Positions 21,122 to 31,664 of a stretch of DNA of 64,000 nucleotides are shown in pieces; position 1 is the first letter of the stretch, and each line of letters begins with the position of its first letter. Source of the stretch: Neonectria sp. B-13 (taxonomy: Eukaryota; Ascomycota; Sordariomycetes; Hypocreales; Nectriaceae); the NCBI GenBank assembly GCA_002682825.1, contig NOKP01000006.1, positions 248,001-312,000 on the forward strand, written 5' to 3'. A program made the position numbers and the translations under genes. Under the pieces are notes generated by a model. It had not been told where the DNA came from, did not search any database, and saw nothing but the letters and a program-made list of their open reading frames with translations.

Positions 21122-22030
21122 TTATAGAGTCTTTGGCTTGTACACTACACGATCCCTAAGTAGGCGTGGTGTGTCTGCATCGTGACTCGGCAACACTACC
21201 ACGTCGGTCTGCCTTGCGAACTCCTTAATCTGCTTTAAGCTCTGGAAAGCCACCATCGGATTATCATTGACGCCATCTGGCTCCTCCTTGTCCAACAGAT
21301 CCATCCCGTAGGTGGCATCTCCCGTTAAGAAGTACGTTGTGCTGGTTCCATCGTCGTTGTCACCGTACACGACCAAGGAGAGATGACCCGGGACATGGCC
21401 AGGAGTCTCCACTGCGACAACCTTTCCATCTGAAGTTATCTTATGAGACTGCTTCCACGGGCCGAGCCCGTTATCCGAGAAGTCGAGTGTCTTTGGTGCA
21501 AAGTCTTTCGGCCAGTGTTGGGGCGTACAGCCCTGCAGGGCTGCCCAGAAAGGGTGCTTCCCAAATGCATTCCAGTGCTCGTTGCTGACGTAGACGGGTA
21601 CGTCTGGGGCCTCCTTGGCAAGGGTGTTCAGTCCACCAGCATGGTCGCCGTGTAGATGACTGAGCACAATGGCCTGGAGATCTCGTGGCTGGATTCCGTT
21701 CGCCTTTAGTTGGTTCACAATGCCGTCCCCCTCAGCAATCGTGACTGAGGAGACTAGCTTCGTAAGACTCCATACTGAGTGATACCCAGCAGAGTTGCAC
21801 ATTGGCGACTCTCCCGTGTCGAACAGGATTGGACCATCGGGGTGGGAGATGACAAAAACGCCGATGGGGAGCTCTTCAGACCATTGGCGATCCGTGAAAG
21901 ATCGCAAACGGCGCATGGTTGCATTTCGGTTGCTGATGGGCTGGCTTTTCATTGATGGTCGGATTTGGACTGTGCCAGTTGTGAAAAATGTCAAGCCGAC
22001 AGCCTTGGGGGCCTCCATTTTGTCGTCCAT
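21122..22030 (-). CDS. metallo-beta-lactamase-fold lactonase (AHL-lactonase-like)
   Basis: Intronless, 302 residues. The HxHxDH metal signature is present as LSHLHGDHAGGL (about residues 118-129), with a further metal His in the ETPGHVPGH block (about 209-216), the bridging Asp in LTGDATYG (about 239) and a C-terminal LPSHDAD (about 285). This set and the length match the AiiA/AttM-type N-acyl-homoserine lactonase group of the superfamily, which opens lactone rings and needs two zinc ions. There is no signal peptide, so it is cytosolic. Fungal members are often called quorum-quenching lactonases, but other lactones, including fungal metabolites, are equally possible substrates. It is separated from its neighbours by large gaps. 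Confidence 0.82.
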   Translation of the reverse strand: MDDKMEAPKAVGLTFFTTGTVQIRPSMKSQPISNRNATMRRLRSFTDRQWSEELPIGVFVISHPDGPILFDTGESPMCNSAGYHSVWSLTKLVSSVTIAEGDGIVNQLKANGIQPRDLQAIVLSHLHGDHAGGLNTLAKEAPDVPVYVSNEHWNAFGKHPFWAALQGCTPQHWPKDFAPKTLDFSDNGLGPWKQSHKITSDGKVVAVETPGHVPGHLSLVVYGDNDDGTSTTYFLTGDATYGMDLLDKEEPDGVNDNPMVAFQSLKQIKEFARQTDVVVLPSHDADTPRLLRDRVVYKPKTL

Positions 22031-23306
22031 TGGAGATGTTAGACAGGGAAGCTGAACCCTTTAGTTGCGCACACGCCTTGATTGAAAAACAGATGGAGAT
22101 GTGGATTGAGGTCAGAAAGTGAGCCGAGAATGCGACGTTGACGATGACAACGGCGATGGAAATGATCCGGTCAGACAGCCGGACTGGACATTCAATGTCA
22201 GTCAGCTAAGACAAACAGAGCCAATCAGAAGCGTGGGTCGAGGAAGTTGGAGATGCGGCGTGAGACTCGTTGCTAATCAATGTGAAGCGTGGCACCGGAT
22301 AAGCTACTGCTCAGAACAGAGCAGGATTGAGGGCGACACTTTATTAAAAGTCAAGAAACCTAGTTTAAAACACATGTTAAATGCGCGCCCATGGTAATTA
22401 CTGGGCCGGTTATTTTATTAGCGTCTAGCATCGGCTTGTTTATCACTCCGTCCGTTCCCGCATGGACCACCGAATCCATCGCTCTTCTGCATTCTCAAGA
22501 TTTTGTGCAATCAGCGCGAACCCGTTGTATAGAGTGTATCTATGTTGTCTTCAGTAACAGTTTTGCTATGGTTCATTTTATTCAAGTTACTTACGTTCCA
22601 TATAGCACAAACAGTAGCGATTAGGCACGTGATGCGTAAGGTCTTCCACATGGAGAGTCTTTCCCCCGTGCTCGCTAAAAAAGAAATGTTGATGTCGGCA
22701 AGTCGGCAATGAAATTGTCCGTTCGGTGGAAGCCACAAAGCCAGCGTTACGCCGCGCCGGGAATACTAGCCCAAAGACCCCACTGCTGATTACAGGATAA
22801 AATGTGGTTTCATCTGTATTCATGAAGGTCCTAAGTACGAAGTCAGCTAACAAATGGAAAATACTTGAAGAATAATAGATATGTTGCCTCGGAGCTAGAA
22901 GCACAATGCGACTCCACAAACAACCAGCAAGGACTTGTAGGCATTTGTCGAGACAGCTCAGGAAGGGGATAGGCGAACACGAAAACAACCCGTATTATGG
23001 ATAGGCGCATCGGGTTTGCGGATGCGACCAACGGAGCAATAATCTGGCCGCGTCGCCTATCAGGTGGGTCATGAAATTGTAACTCAGCATTCATCGAGGC
23101 AGGTCGTTTTATCCCAGAGATAGCGCCATCTCATTCATAAATGAGTAGAAGAGACAGAGTGCAGTCAACGTTGGAGCTTTGCCAAAAAGGAAATGCTGTC
23201 AGCGCCGCAGCTGAGGGAAGCAAGTGGGACGCGTTAAAGCGCCTTGCAAAAGATGAATCGTGCCAAAGAGTGAACCATTCATTTTCTGGAGCCTTTTGAA
23301 ATTCAT
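22031..23306. other. intergenic, nothing recognised
   Basis: Upstream region of the lactonase and 3' region of the DmpA-like gene. Several short frames lie between, without domain or splice support. Confidence 0.4.
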
Positions 23307-24512
23307 CTAACTGAAGAAAACTTCTGCCTCTTTATGCTTCGCCATAATCTCTTTGACCTTATCTAGAGGCAACGCCTCAACAGTCCGACCCATGTTACCC
23401 GTCATCGTCTCCGCCATGCACAGCGTGTTGTAGATAGCCTCCTCAGTGGCATCCGCTACTGCTTCGAATATGCCATTGATAGTCTGGTCGTCAACATAAT
23501 CGATGTTCAGCTTTCGAGGTTTGAACGGATCAACTGCGCGATGCTGTCCAGTGACTGTTTGCACGGGGATCTCATTGCTCGTGGAGAAAGCCAGAAAGAC
23601 ATCGCCCGACGGGTTATGTCCATAGCCTCCCACACGAGATAGACCGACCGTGGCGCGTTTGGCGAGCCTCTGGAGCTGTAAAGGGTGTAGAGGCGCGTCT
23701 GTTGCGATGATGATGATGATGGACCCATCTTTGGCATCCTTTGCAGCGTCGTACTCACGCTTCTGGGCAGCTAATACGGCATCCTTTTCAGCCTGCTCTG
23801 CGAGGATTCGACCGACGGGAACGCCAGAGATACGCAGATGCTTCATCCGCCCATAGTTGGCTTGGACGAGTACCCCCACAGTGTAGGAATCGACATCATC
23901 ATCATCCGAGGGGACCAGTCGACTACTGGTTCCCGTACCACCTTTGAAGCCTTGACACATCATGCCTGTTCCGCCACCCACGTTACCCTCTGGGACCGGA
24001 TCAGAGGATGCCTTCGTGATTCCTTCAACGACATGCTCTGGTGTGACAGCGAACTGCCGTAGATCGTTGAGATGCCCGTCAAATGTCTCAGCAATGACGG
24101 GTAAAAGGAACCAATCGATTCCCTGCTCGCCCTGTCCGTAATTCTTAATGGCGTATTTGTAGATTCCAGTGTAGCATGGACCAACGGCAAAGCTGTTGGT
24201 GATGATGATAGGTGAATGCAACAGACCACTCTCTTCAATCCAGTGGCTACCAGTCATCTCGCCAGAGCCATTGAATCGGAAGATGCCTGCATGGCAGGCC
24301 TTGTGGAACCAGTCCTTTCGCGGGAGAATGGTCGTAATGCCAGTGTTGACGGAACCGTTGCCTTCTTTAAGTGTGATCGTGTGGGCTAGGACACCTGGAA
24401 CATCCGTGATGCCGTTCTTTGGACCAGGTTGCCAGGTGCCGAGATAGACATCCGGGACAAGTTCTCGGAGCCGGGCCCTAGGCACCGTGGGAGAGGTTGC
24501 TGCAGAGGACAT
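23307..24512 (-). CDS. DmpA/P1-family N-terminal-nucleophile aminopeptidase (S58)
   Basis: Intronless, 401 residues from the first ATG at 24512 (the longer frame begins only with TTG). Family marks in order: the opening 'NGITDVPGVLAHTITL' segment, FNGSGEMTGSHWI, a P(I/V)xxTNSFAVGPCY strand, the Gly-rich block GNVGGGTGMMCQGFKGG, and the nucleophile region GTGTSSR where the precursor self-cleaves into two chains. Near the C-terminus 'TDAPLHPLQLQRLAKRATVGLSR' is also typical. DmpA-type enzymes release N-terminal residues from small peptides, amides or esters, sometimes D-amino acids or beta-peptides. The length and all key regions are intact. Cytosolic location is inferred from the absence of a signal peptide. 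Confidence 0.87.
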   Translation of the reverse strand: MSSAATSPTVPRARLRELVPDVYLGTWQPGPKNGITDVPGVLAHTITLKEGNGSVNTGITTILPRKDWFHKACHAGIFRFNGSGEMTGSHWIEESGLLHSPIIITNSFAVGPCYTGIYKYAIKNYGQGEQGIDWFLLPVIAETFDGHLNDLRQFAVTPEHVVEGITKASSDPVPEGNVGGGTGMMCQGFKGGTGTSSRLVPSDDDDVDSYTVGVLVQANYGRMKHLRISGVPVGRILAEQAEKDAVLAAQKREYDAAKDAKDGSIIIIIATDAPLHPLQLQRLAKRATVGLSRVGGYGHNPSGDVFLAFSTSNEIPVQTVTGQHRAVDPFKPRKLNIDYVDDQTINGIFEAVADATEEAIYNTLCMAETMTGNMGRTVEALPLDKVKEIMAKHKEAEVFFS

Positions 24513-26340
24513 GTCTCTTGTTTTGCCACGAAATAAAATGGCTTTAATGAAAGACGGTATAATCACCAACCGTAGTCAACCAGATATTTGAGCTTCTTAT
24601 ATCCTTCACTAGTTTAATTCCCAGCTTTATCATGGGCAGATCTTGTCGATCTTTCGCTTCCATGCTGCCAGGTGACTCACGCCGAAGCCCCCGCATTTAC
24701 AGCGAAGTCCTTTTGTTAAGCCCCCAATTAGGCAGGTAAAACTAACAACATTTCAACGATGGATAGACGAATTGCTTGCGATACGCCCTTCAGTCCATTA
24801 TGTGGCCTGTTCTAGCTTTGCCAGCAAGCATTACAACATGTTTCTCCAAGGTTGATACATGCAACGGCTCCTATTTCCAACTAGTGCATCGAAATGATGA
24901 AAGTAAATTGGTGATGCCATTATTCCAATCAGCGTAAGCACGGCTAAGGCTGTGGATATGGAACAGATCAGTCGGCATGGTAGCGACAATAATAAGCCGA
25001 CGGGATGCCTTGTGCAAGGCTGCAGCTTATCAAGATTCAGCTAGATAAACCAATCGAGCCAATTAATCGATTTGTAGCCCAAGAAATGACAACTAGCCCA
25101 AGAATGATCCTATCCCGGCACTCCAAAAAGGTGTGGTCGAGCAAAAAGTTGCAGTTGAGCCGTACCGTGCGTCTGGCACAGCAGATTAATTAACACTGGG
25201 GGGTGTCCTTGCGTAGTAACTCTCCTCAGATACAGAGTCGTCCAGCTCAAACGTGTTAGCGATAAATCATCAACACCTACGAACGTGAACTCTTGACTAA
25301 GGCACGTATGTTCATACTCTTGTGATTTCTAACTCTAGAATTTGATGTGATAAGCCCCAGACACGTCGGGCTAGCCATGAATATGCATGAGAGAACACGA
25401 CAACATTACGCAACTGAAGGACGCTGTTCACGACCAGTGAGGAACCGAAAACACCATGGGCAGGCGATTTTCTCTCTGAAACAACGTAGTGTATTTTGAT
25501 GAATTTTGCTATTACATTTGCAAGAAACGAGTGAAAACACAAATAGTCCCATTCTCAACCAGCTATAGTTCTTACACGCATTCACAGTTCTCCGAGTCTG
25601 CCCCGTCACTACTCCCCTTGAACACATTCCGTCTTGGATATCTGCAGTATTTCCTCATCATTCAGATCCCTTGCAATTCAGCGCCATCAACGAGCTTGGT
25701 CCCAAGTATTGATTCGGGCCCATCTCCTTCCTCGACGCATTTAAAAAAAAAACTGACAGCAGGTTCCGTTCACGGTCCGGTGCACTTAGATCCGGTTCAA
25801 AACTGTCGACGGCAGCAGCATCAATCTTGGGAATCTAAAACAAATCGACAATACTGAGAGGTTTGGGATCCCAAGTTGAATCATTCTACACAACGTATCG
25901 CAGCCATTCAACAGTGCAATCAGAAGAGCCATATCTACCAGCGTCGCCGAGGAGGTTTTCTGGGCTATCGGTTAATTGCACAATGTTGGGCTTTTGATCA
26001 TTCTATCCAGGACACCATTAAACTCATCGCATTATTGCAGTATAGAAGTCTCAGCCGTGTGTCTACAAGCGTCATGTCTGAACCTGGAGGTGCTTCTATA
26101 GATCTTGACGGCCTGTTTGAAGCTTTATGTATTAACGGGATGAAGAAATTTGCCAGTTTTATAAACGCTGTGAGAATGCGCGACTTTCTGGTTTAGGTAC
26201 GTCTAATGACAACATCGATCTTTCCTTCCATGTATCCCATCTTGTAGCAACTCCATGCTTGTTAGTGTTCTTCTCCTTCATTCTGTGTATCGAACCCATA
26301 TGCCATCCATCTCTAATACTTGTAAATACTTTTTTGATCT
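24513..26340. other. intergenic, nothing recognised
   Basis: 1.8 kb with only short frames. A plus-strand frame near 26072-26195 has an ATG and 41 codons but no recognisable feature. No gene is called. Confidence 0.4.
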
Positions 26341-27477
26341 TCACACAGCTAGATGCACTGATCTTACATATTGTTGGTCCGTATGTCTCTCGATCTTTGG
26401 TTTAGGCTGCAGAGTTTGTATATAGTATTGGGGGCGGATTTCGCAATTCTCGATGATTAAGGATGTTGGGCGATATGCGTTTGCAGAGTAGACTGTTGAT
26501 GGTCAGCAAAGTTCTCCAACGGCAAGCTCACGCATACCTGTCAAGCACGAGTTTGCAAAATTCCAGCCACTTTGAACCTCCTGATGGCTTCGGATTACAA
26601 GCTGTAGCTTGTTCAGGTCTTGAAATCGAGCCATGGCCTTTTTCCCAACCAGTAGTCCCCAGCCGCCTCGCTTGTCGTTCACCCTTGATTCGTCTTCGTC
26701 ACAGTTGTCGTTCCACAGAATTTGACTAACGATGCTGTCACCTTTCTCGGGTTCAGCCTTGCGATCAAAGCTTTGAAGATCCTCAAGGTGCATTGGAACT
26801 TGATGGTTGTCTGTCGCCATCGGAACACTACCATGAAGAACCAGCAGTTTGGCGTCATTGACGTGCACAATTGTTCCCCACGGGAGTGCCTTGAAACACT
26901 TATGTATGTTATCACTTAAGTGTAAAGCGCCGCGAATTCGTAGTTCGCGGCGAAACCCGTACTCATCGTTGATAGCGGGGTCTTCGTGATTGCCCCGATT
27001 TATGAAGACATGTGAAGGATAGCGGAGCTTGAGAACAAATATGAACCAAAGACATTCTATAGACGATGGGCCACGGTCCACAAGATCTCCGTTGAAGATG
27101 TACGTTAGTTGACTGGAGGGGAGTCCAGTCTGCTTGAGAATAGCAGATAGGTTCCACAGTTGCCCTTTTGCTCGTCAGTTCCAGATGTCAAAATCCCATT
27201 GTGGTTACTTGCCATGTATGTCCCCAACGACAACCAATTTGCCCTGAACCTTGATTTCGATGAAATTCTCTTCGTTTTCATGAATTTTGGCCATCATGTG
27301 TAAAACATTCTCAAGGTACCAAGTATCACCAGAGAATATAGTTGGAAACTTTTCTTTCAGCGATTTCCCAATCACGTCCAACGTCGCATCATCCTCGTTG
27401 ATGACATCTTCCTGATCGACATGTACAAGACGTGTCTCAATCTCTCGAGGACTAACCCCGGGTTTGGTGAGATCCAT
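26341..27477 (-). CDS. PPP-family serine/threonine protein phosphatase, PP5/PPEF-like, with a GC-AG intron
   Basis: Three exons (27477-27213, 27164-26538, 26492-26341) encode 347 residues. The motifs of metal-dependent PPP phosphatases are all present: VVGDIHG, FNGDLVDRG, NRGNHE, a VLHGS segment and VIRSHQ, with the last exon supplying the closing VYSANAY block (compare the usual 'FSAPNY'). The first intron starts with GC rather than GT (G|GCAAGT...AG, 48 bases); only this join rejoins GDIHG to QLWNL. The second intron has 45 bases. Deviations from ordinary members: HGS instead of HGG, SHQ instead of HE after the arginine, and an acidic segment after the second metal His. Upstream of the catalytic core only about 80 residues remain, with no TPR domain. 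Activity is therefore likely but not certain. I start at the first ATG; a missed 5' exon is possible. Confidence 0.75.
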
Positions 27478-28631
27478 AGACAATGGAATAGGAACAAGGC
27501 GGAATGCAGCCGGGCACAATAACGGAATATGCTGATGGATGTATTGGTTTTAAATTTCCAGCAGGCAGTTGCAATCGGGTAAGTGATTGTCAGAACCGGT
27601 GCCTAGAGGAACGGATGAACGACATGCCGAAGCTTTTGAGGAGGGGTTCATCGACTGAGCTAACTCAATCTCCATTAAAAATTGGATCGGATGATGGACT
27701 ACAATCACGTGCTGGCTCTATCTCTCATAACTAGTTGCGTATGCTAACTATACGTTGGGCCTGGGCCGAACACACAAATATATCCTTTCGCGAGTGAACC
27801 TAGCCTACGTCGGAACAGGTACAAGATAACACACTTTCAAGACTGGAAAGTACCTTGAAGAGTTCATCGTTAAGTTCATCGGCTGTGCTTGATCATAAGT
27901 TTGCTCATCCGAGATACTGGGTGCTCATTAGTGGCAGGTTAGGGGTGTCACGTCTTTATACCAGCTAGTCTCGTCGAGATCAGTGACGGCTCCATCCGCA
28001 GGGAAACAGAAAAACCCTAGTACAAGCTCAGTGTCACCGCTGTTTGAGAAGCGGTGTTTTGTAAACTGACATGCAAAGGATACTCTGGTACACTTTGTCT
28101 GGAAGGGAGGCAGACGGGAATACCTTACAGCTTTGAGGAAATAATCTGCGAAGGGAACGCATGTTAAGCAACCCCAGTGGGTGTCTAGAGCATCATGGTA
28201 TGCTTACTGTCGTCTTTGCTCTGGAGTCCCTCTCAACCAGGAGTAAACTAACAGTCAGAGCTCGCTGAAAGATTGACCGAGTTCGGGTTTAAATGCCGCG
28301 CGGGCGAGGCGACCAGCCTGCGTGGGGGATTGCCCCTGGCATTCGGGTCAGCACTAACCTTGAAAACAGCCTATCAATAGCGGGGCAAGAACAAGTTAGG
28401 AAGAGAAGTAGAAGATCTGCCACGGGGTTTAGTTTGAGTAGGGAATGCTACCCCATCTGGCCACTGCTTTCCCCATTGCGGGGCCCCAGGTTCGGGAATA
28501 CTTACCCCGGATATGTTTGTTATTCCATGGCTCTTCCCCTTACTTATACCCCCTTTTACTCGAGTTACTTTGGTCTCAAATGTTCTGACGCCACCGAAAC
28601 TCCAGGACTCACCGGGGCCGAATCCTCCAAC
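27478..28631. other. intergenic between divergent genes, nothing recognised
   Basis: Shared upstream region of the phosphatase (minus) and the secreted glycosidase (plus). No repeat or additional gene seen. Confidence 0.4.
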
Positions 28632-31105
28632 ATGCTCGTCTCTTTGTTGCTGCTAATTGCACCAACTTTGACGTCGGCAACCATTAACAGGTGAGTTAAA
28701 GACACTTTACACGCTGGCAAGATACCTTGACCCTAGACTCAAGCTGAAGAACTTATTTGATTGCAGGCGGGCAATTGTCGAGTCATTCAATGTCGTGCGG
28801 ACTAAGGTGCCGGATGTTATTACTAACGAGACTACGCCTCTCCAGGTCGGCAATGGAGACTTTGCCTTCAATGTCGACAATACGGGTATGCAGACCTTGA
28901 TACCTTTCAACACCTTGTCAAGCTGGGGTTGGCACAAAGACAAGTTGCCTGAAAATGGGTGAGTACTTTCGGTGCCTAACAATGAGGCCGAAGAGCAATA
29001 TACTGACATGCACCTGTAGCGAAAAGCTTAGCGATTATCAGGGAGTTGCAGTCACGACGCATGGTAGAGAGGTCATCTACGATCTTGAAGACCCAGATCT
29101 ACCCGAGATATCAAAGTGGCTCAGCGCAAATCCTAACCGTATCAACCTGGGCCGGATTGGCTTGAGATACAAGGGCGACACCCTGGCAACCATTTCGGAC
29201 CCGCATCAAATACTTGACTTGTGGAATGGTGTCATCACTTCGACCTTCAAGGTTGACGGTCACAATGTCAAGGTCGTGACGCAGGGAGATTTCGATTCTG
29301 ACGCCGTCACATTCGAAATCGAGTCAAACCTGGTTGCATCCGGGGACCTTAAAGCGGAACTTGACTTCCCCTTTCCTCCTATCCACAAGGTTGATAAGTC
29401 CTCAGACTTTGAGATATTCATGGGTACGTACGAGTTCCCGCTGAACCATACGACTTCCATTGTCAAGGGCCGCGGGTTTGGCGATAACATGGCCCACATC
29501 CATCACAAAATGCAGGAAACAAGCTACTACGTCAATCTTCGGTGGCCCAAAGAATCCCCGCTGTTGTTGGCGAGGAATGAGCGCGAAGGGTCCGACAAGA
29601 TCACGGCCCATCGCCATACGCTCTCCTCAACCCGAACGGGTAGTAAGAAGCTGTCGTTCACAGCCCATTTCAGCCTCGACCTACAGAACCCACCATTGCC
29701 TTCGAGAATCCATCAACGCAATAGCCACGGCTGGCAAAAGTATTGGCTGGAGGGCGGCTTTGTCGACCTCACCGAATCAACCAACCCGAACGCGACGGAG
29801 CTTCAGCGGCGTATCATCCTCTCGCAATACGCCATGAGAGTGAACAGCGCCGCCACCGGCCAGCCGCCGCAGGAGAGCGGCCTTGTTTATAACGGCTGGT
29901 GGGGCAAGTTTCATATGGAAATGGTTGTCTGGCATTGTGCCCATTGGGCGACATGGGGACGGCAGAAGTACTTTGACAGAATCTTCCCTGCCGTCTACGA
30001 AAGCCTCTTGCCAAGCGCCGAGAAGAGAGCCCGGCGTATGGGCTGGAGCGGAGCCAGGTATATACCACCGCAATGACCAAGTGTATTGACCCAGCTCACA
30101 AAGACGGCAGGTGGCCTAAGATGACCGAACTGGGCACCAAGGGTATCGCTCCTGGTGAGACTCGAGCGTACCTCATTTGGCAACAACCCCATCCTATATA
30201 CTTGGCCGAGATGGCATACAAGACCACTCCAACCAAGGCAACGCTGAAGAAGTGGAATCGCGTCCTGTCGTCGACTGCCGACTACATGGCGTCGTTCGCC
30301 TGGTTTGATAACTCGACCGGCAATTACAACATTGGCCCGCCGATCCAGGGCGTGACGGAGAACTCCTCGCCGACCGAGATCTTCAACCTGGCATACGAGC
30401 TTGCCTACTGGCGCTGGGGCCTCGACGCAGCATGCGAATGGAAGAAGAAGCTTGGACAGACCTGCCCTGAGAAGTGGAAGACAGTGGCATCGAACTTGGC
30501 CCCTCCACCTCAGCTCGAGGGACTTTTCGCTCCCTGGGTCGGCGGAAGGATGAACGCGTCGTGGTGGGATGACCCAGCGCTCAACAAGGATCCACGAAGC
30601 GTCATTATGCTTCAGGGTATCCTCCCCGACACCCCCGTAGTAAGCGCTCTCGTCAGTCCTATTGACCCTCATCTTGCTGACACCACTTGAAAGGTCGACC
30701 CAGAGGTCGGCCTCAGAACAGCTGACAAGGTGTGGGACGTCTGGGGCGACGAACGCATCCGAGGCTGGGGCCGCGTCGTCCTCGCTATCAACTCGGCGCG
30801 TATCGGTAACCCTGAGCGTGCCATCTACCACCTGACCAACTTCGGCTACTGGAAGTTTGACGACCAAGGATTCGCTCATCGATCAGGGCAAAGTGAGTTC
30901 TTCAGCGCCCCTTCTTCCCTCAACCCGCCCTAACAGTTCTACTGCAGACCCGTCTCCGCCTCCCTACTTCCCCAGTAACGGCGGCTTTCTCCTCGCAATT
31001 GGATACATGGCTGTGGGCTGGGAGGGATCCGAGGGCCACGCACCCGGCTTTCCCAAAGATGGTTCATGGGTAGTCAAGTATGAGGGAATGGTGAAAGCAC
31101 TCTAA
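28632..31105 (+). CDS. secreted six-hairpin glycosidase (GH65-like)
   Basis: Six exons (28632-28690, 28767-28958, 29020-30057, 30111-30639, 30694-30892, 30948-31105) give 724 residues. The start gives a signal peptide (MLVSLLLLIAPTLTSA). The N-terminal beta-sandwich contains the 'QVGNGDFAFNVDNTGMQT' segment and SSWGWH. The (alpha/alpha)6 catalytic region carries 'GWSGARWPKM' (restored by removing the 53-base intron at 30058), FLIWQQPHPIYLAEM-like sequence, 'FAWFDNSTGNYNIGPP' with the following TENS, and ELAYWRWGL, then DPEVG and 'RIRGWGR' near the end. This is the pattern of fungal and bacterial proteins annotated as six-hairpin glycosidases or GH65-like enzymes. Substrate and catalytic residues are not known to me. 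It lies next to the maltose-type cluster but is convergent with the alpha-glucosidase, so co-regulation is only possible. Confidence 0.8.
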
Positions 31106-31664
31106 ATTACCTGGGTTCCGTGTTGTCTTGGTTATAGGCAACTTCCGTGAGTGAATACATGGAGGAATTCTCGAGCAATGTGGCCGAGCCCTACCATTTG
31201 TTTTCTTGTCCATTATTCATGCTAAGCTTTTTCCCGAATCCGTCTTTCGCCCCCAATAAAAACCCCACAGAGCGGTAAGTGTAGCATTCAGCCTCAAGAG
31301 AACTCCATATTTAGTACGAAGGCGGATTTGAATCACGGTATGTCTGTATTTGGTGGCCCGTTGCCTATTCAAGAAGAAATAGAGAAGGTGGGCTTGTCGT
31401 TGACTAGGCTCTTCTAGCTACTATAACTGTTATAGGGGATGGGTGTCTGGGCTGTTTTCTTTACAAACTGAACTACAATGACTCTATAGTGGGTTGCCCA
31501 AGAAACATGGAGTCCCTTAAAGTTCAAATATGCGATACGTAGAAACGAGCCAAGTACCATGCAGGCTTGTTCCATCCTCGAACCCTCTCTATATGGTAGA
31601 GTTATTGACATCATCTAAAAGACTCAAGTCGAGTTTCTTATATACAAGTAAAATGAGACAGCCC
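31106..31664. other. intergenic between convergent genes, nothing recognised
   Basis: 3' flanks of the glycosidase and alpha-glucosidase genes. No feature seen. Confidence 0.4.

Noticed and set aside
29995..30879. 294-codon minus-strand frame
   Set aside because: Shadow of the spliced glycosidase gene on the other strand, with no family features.
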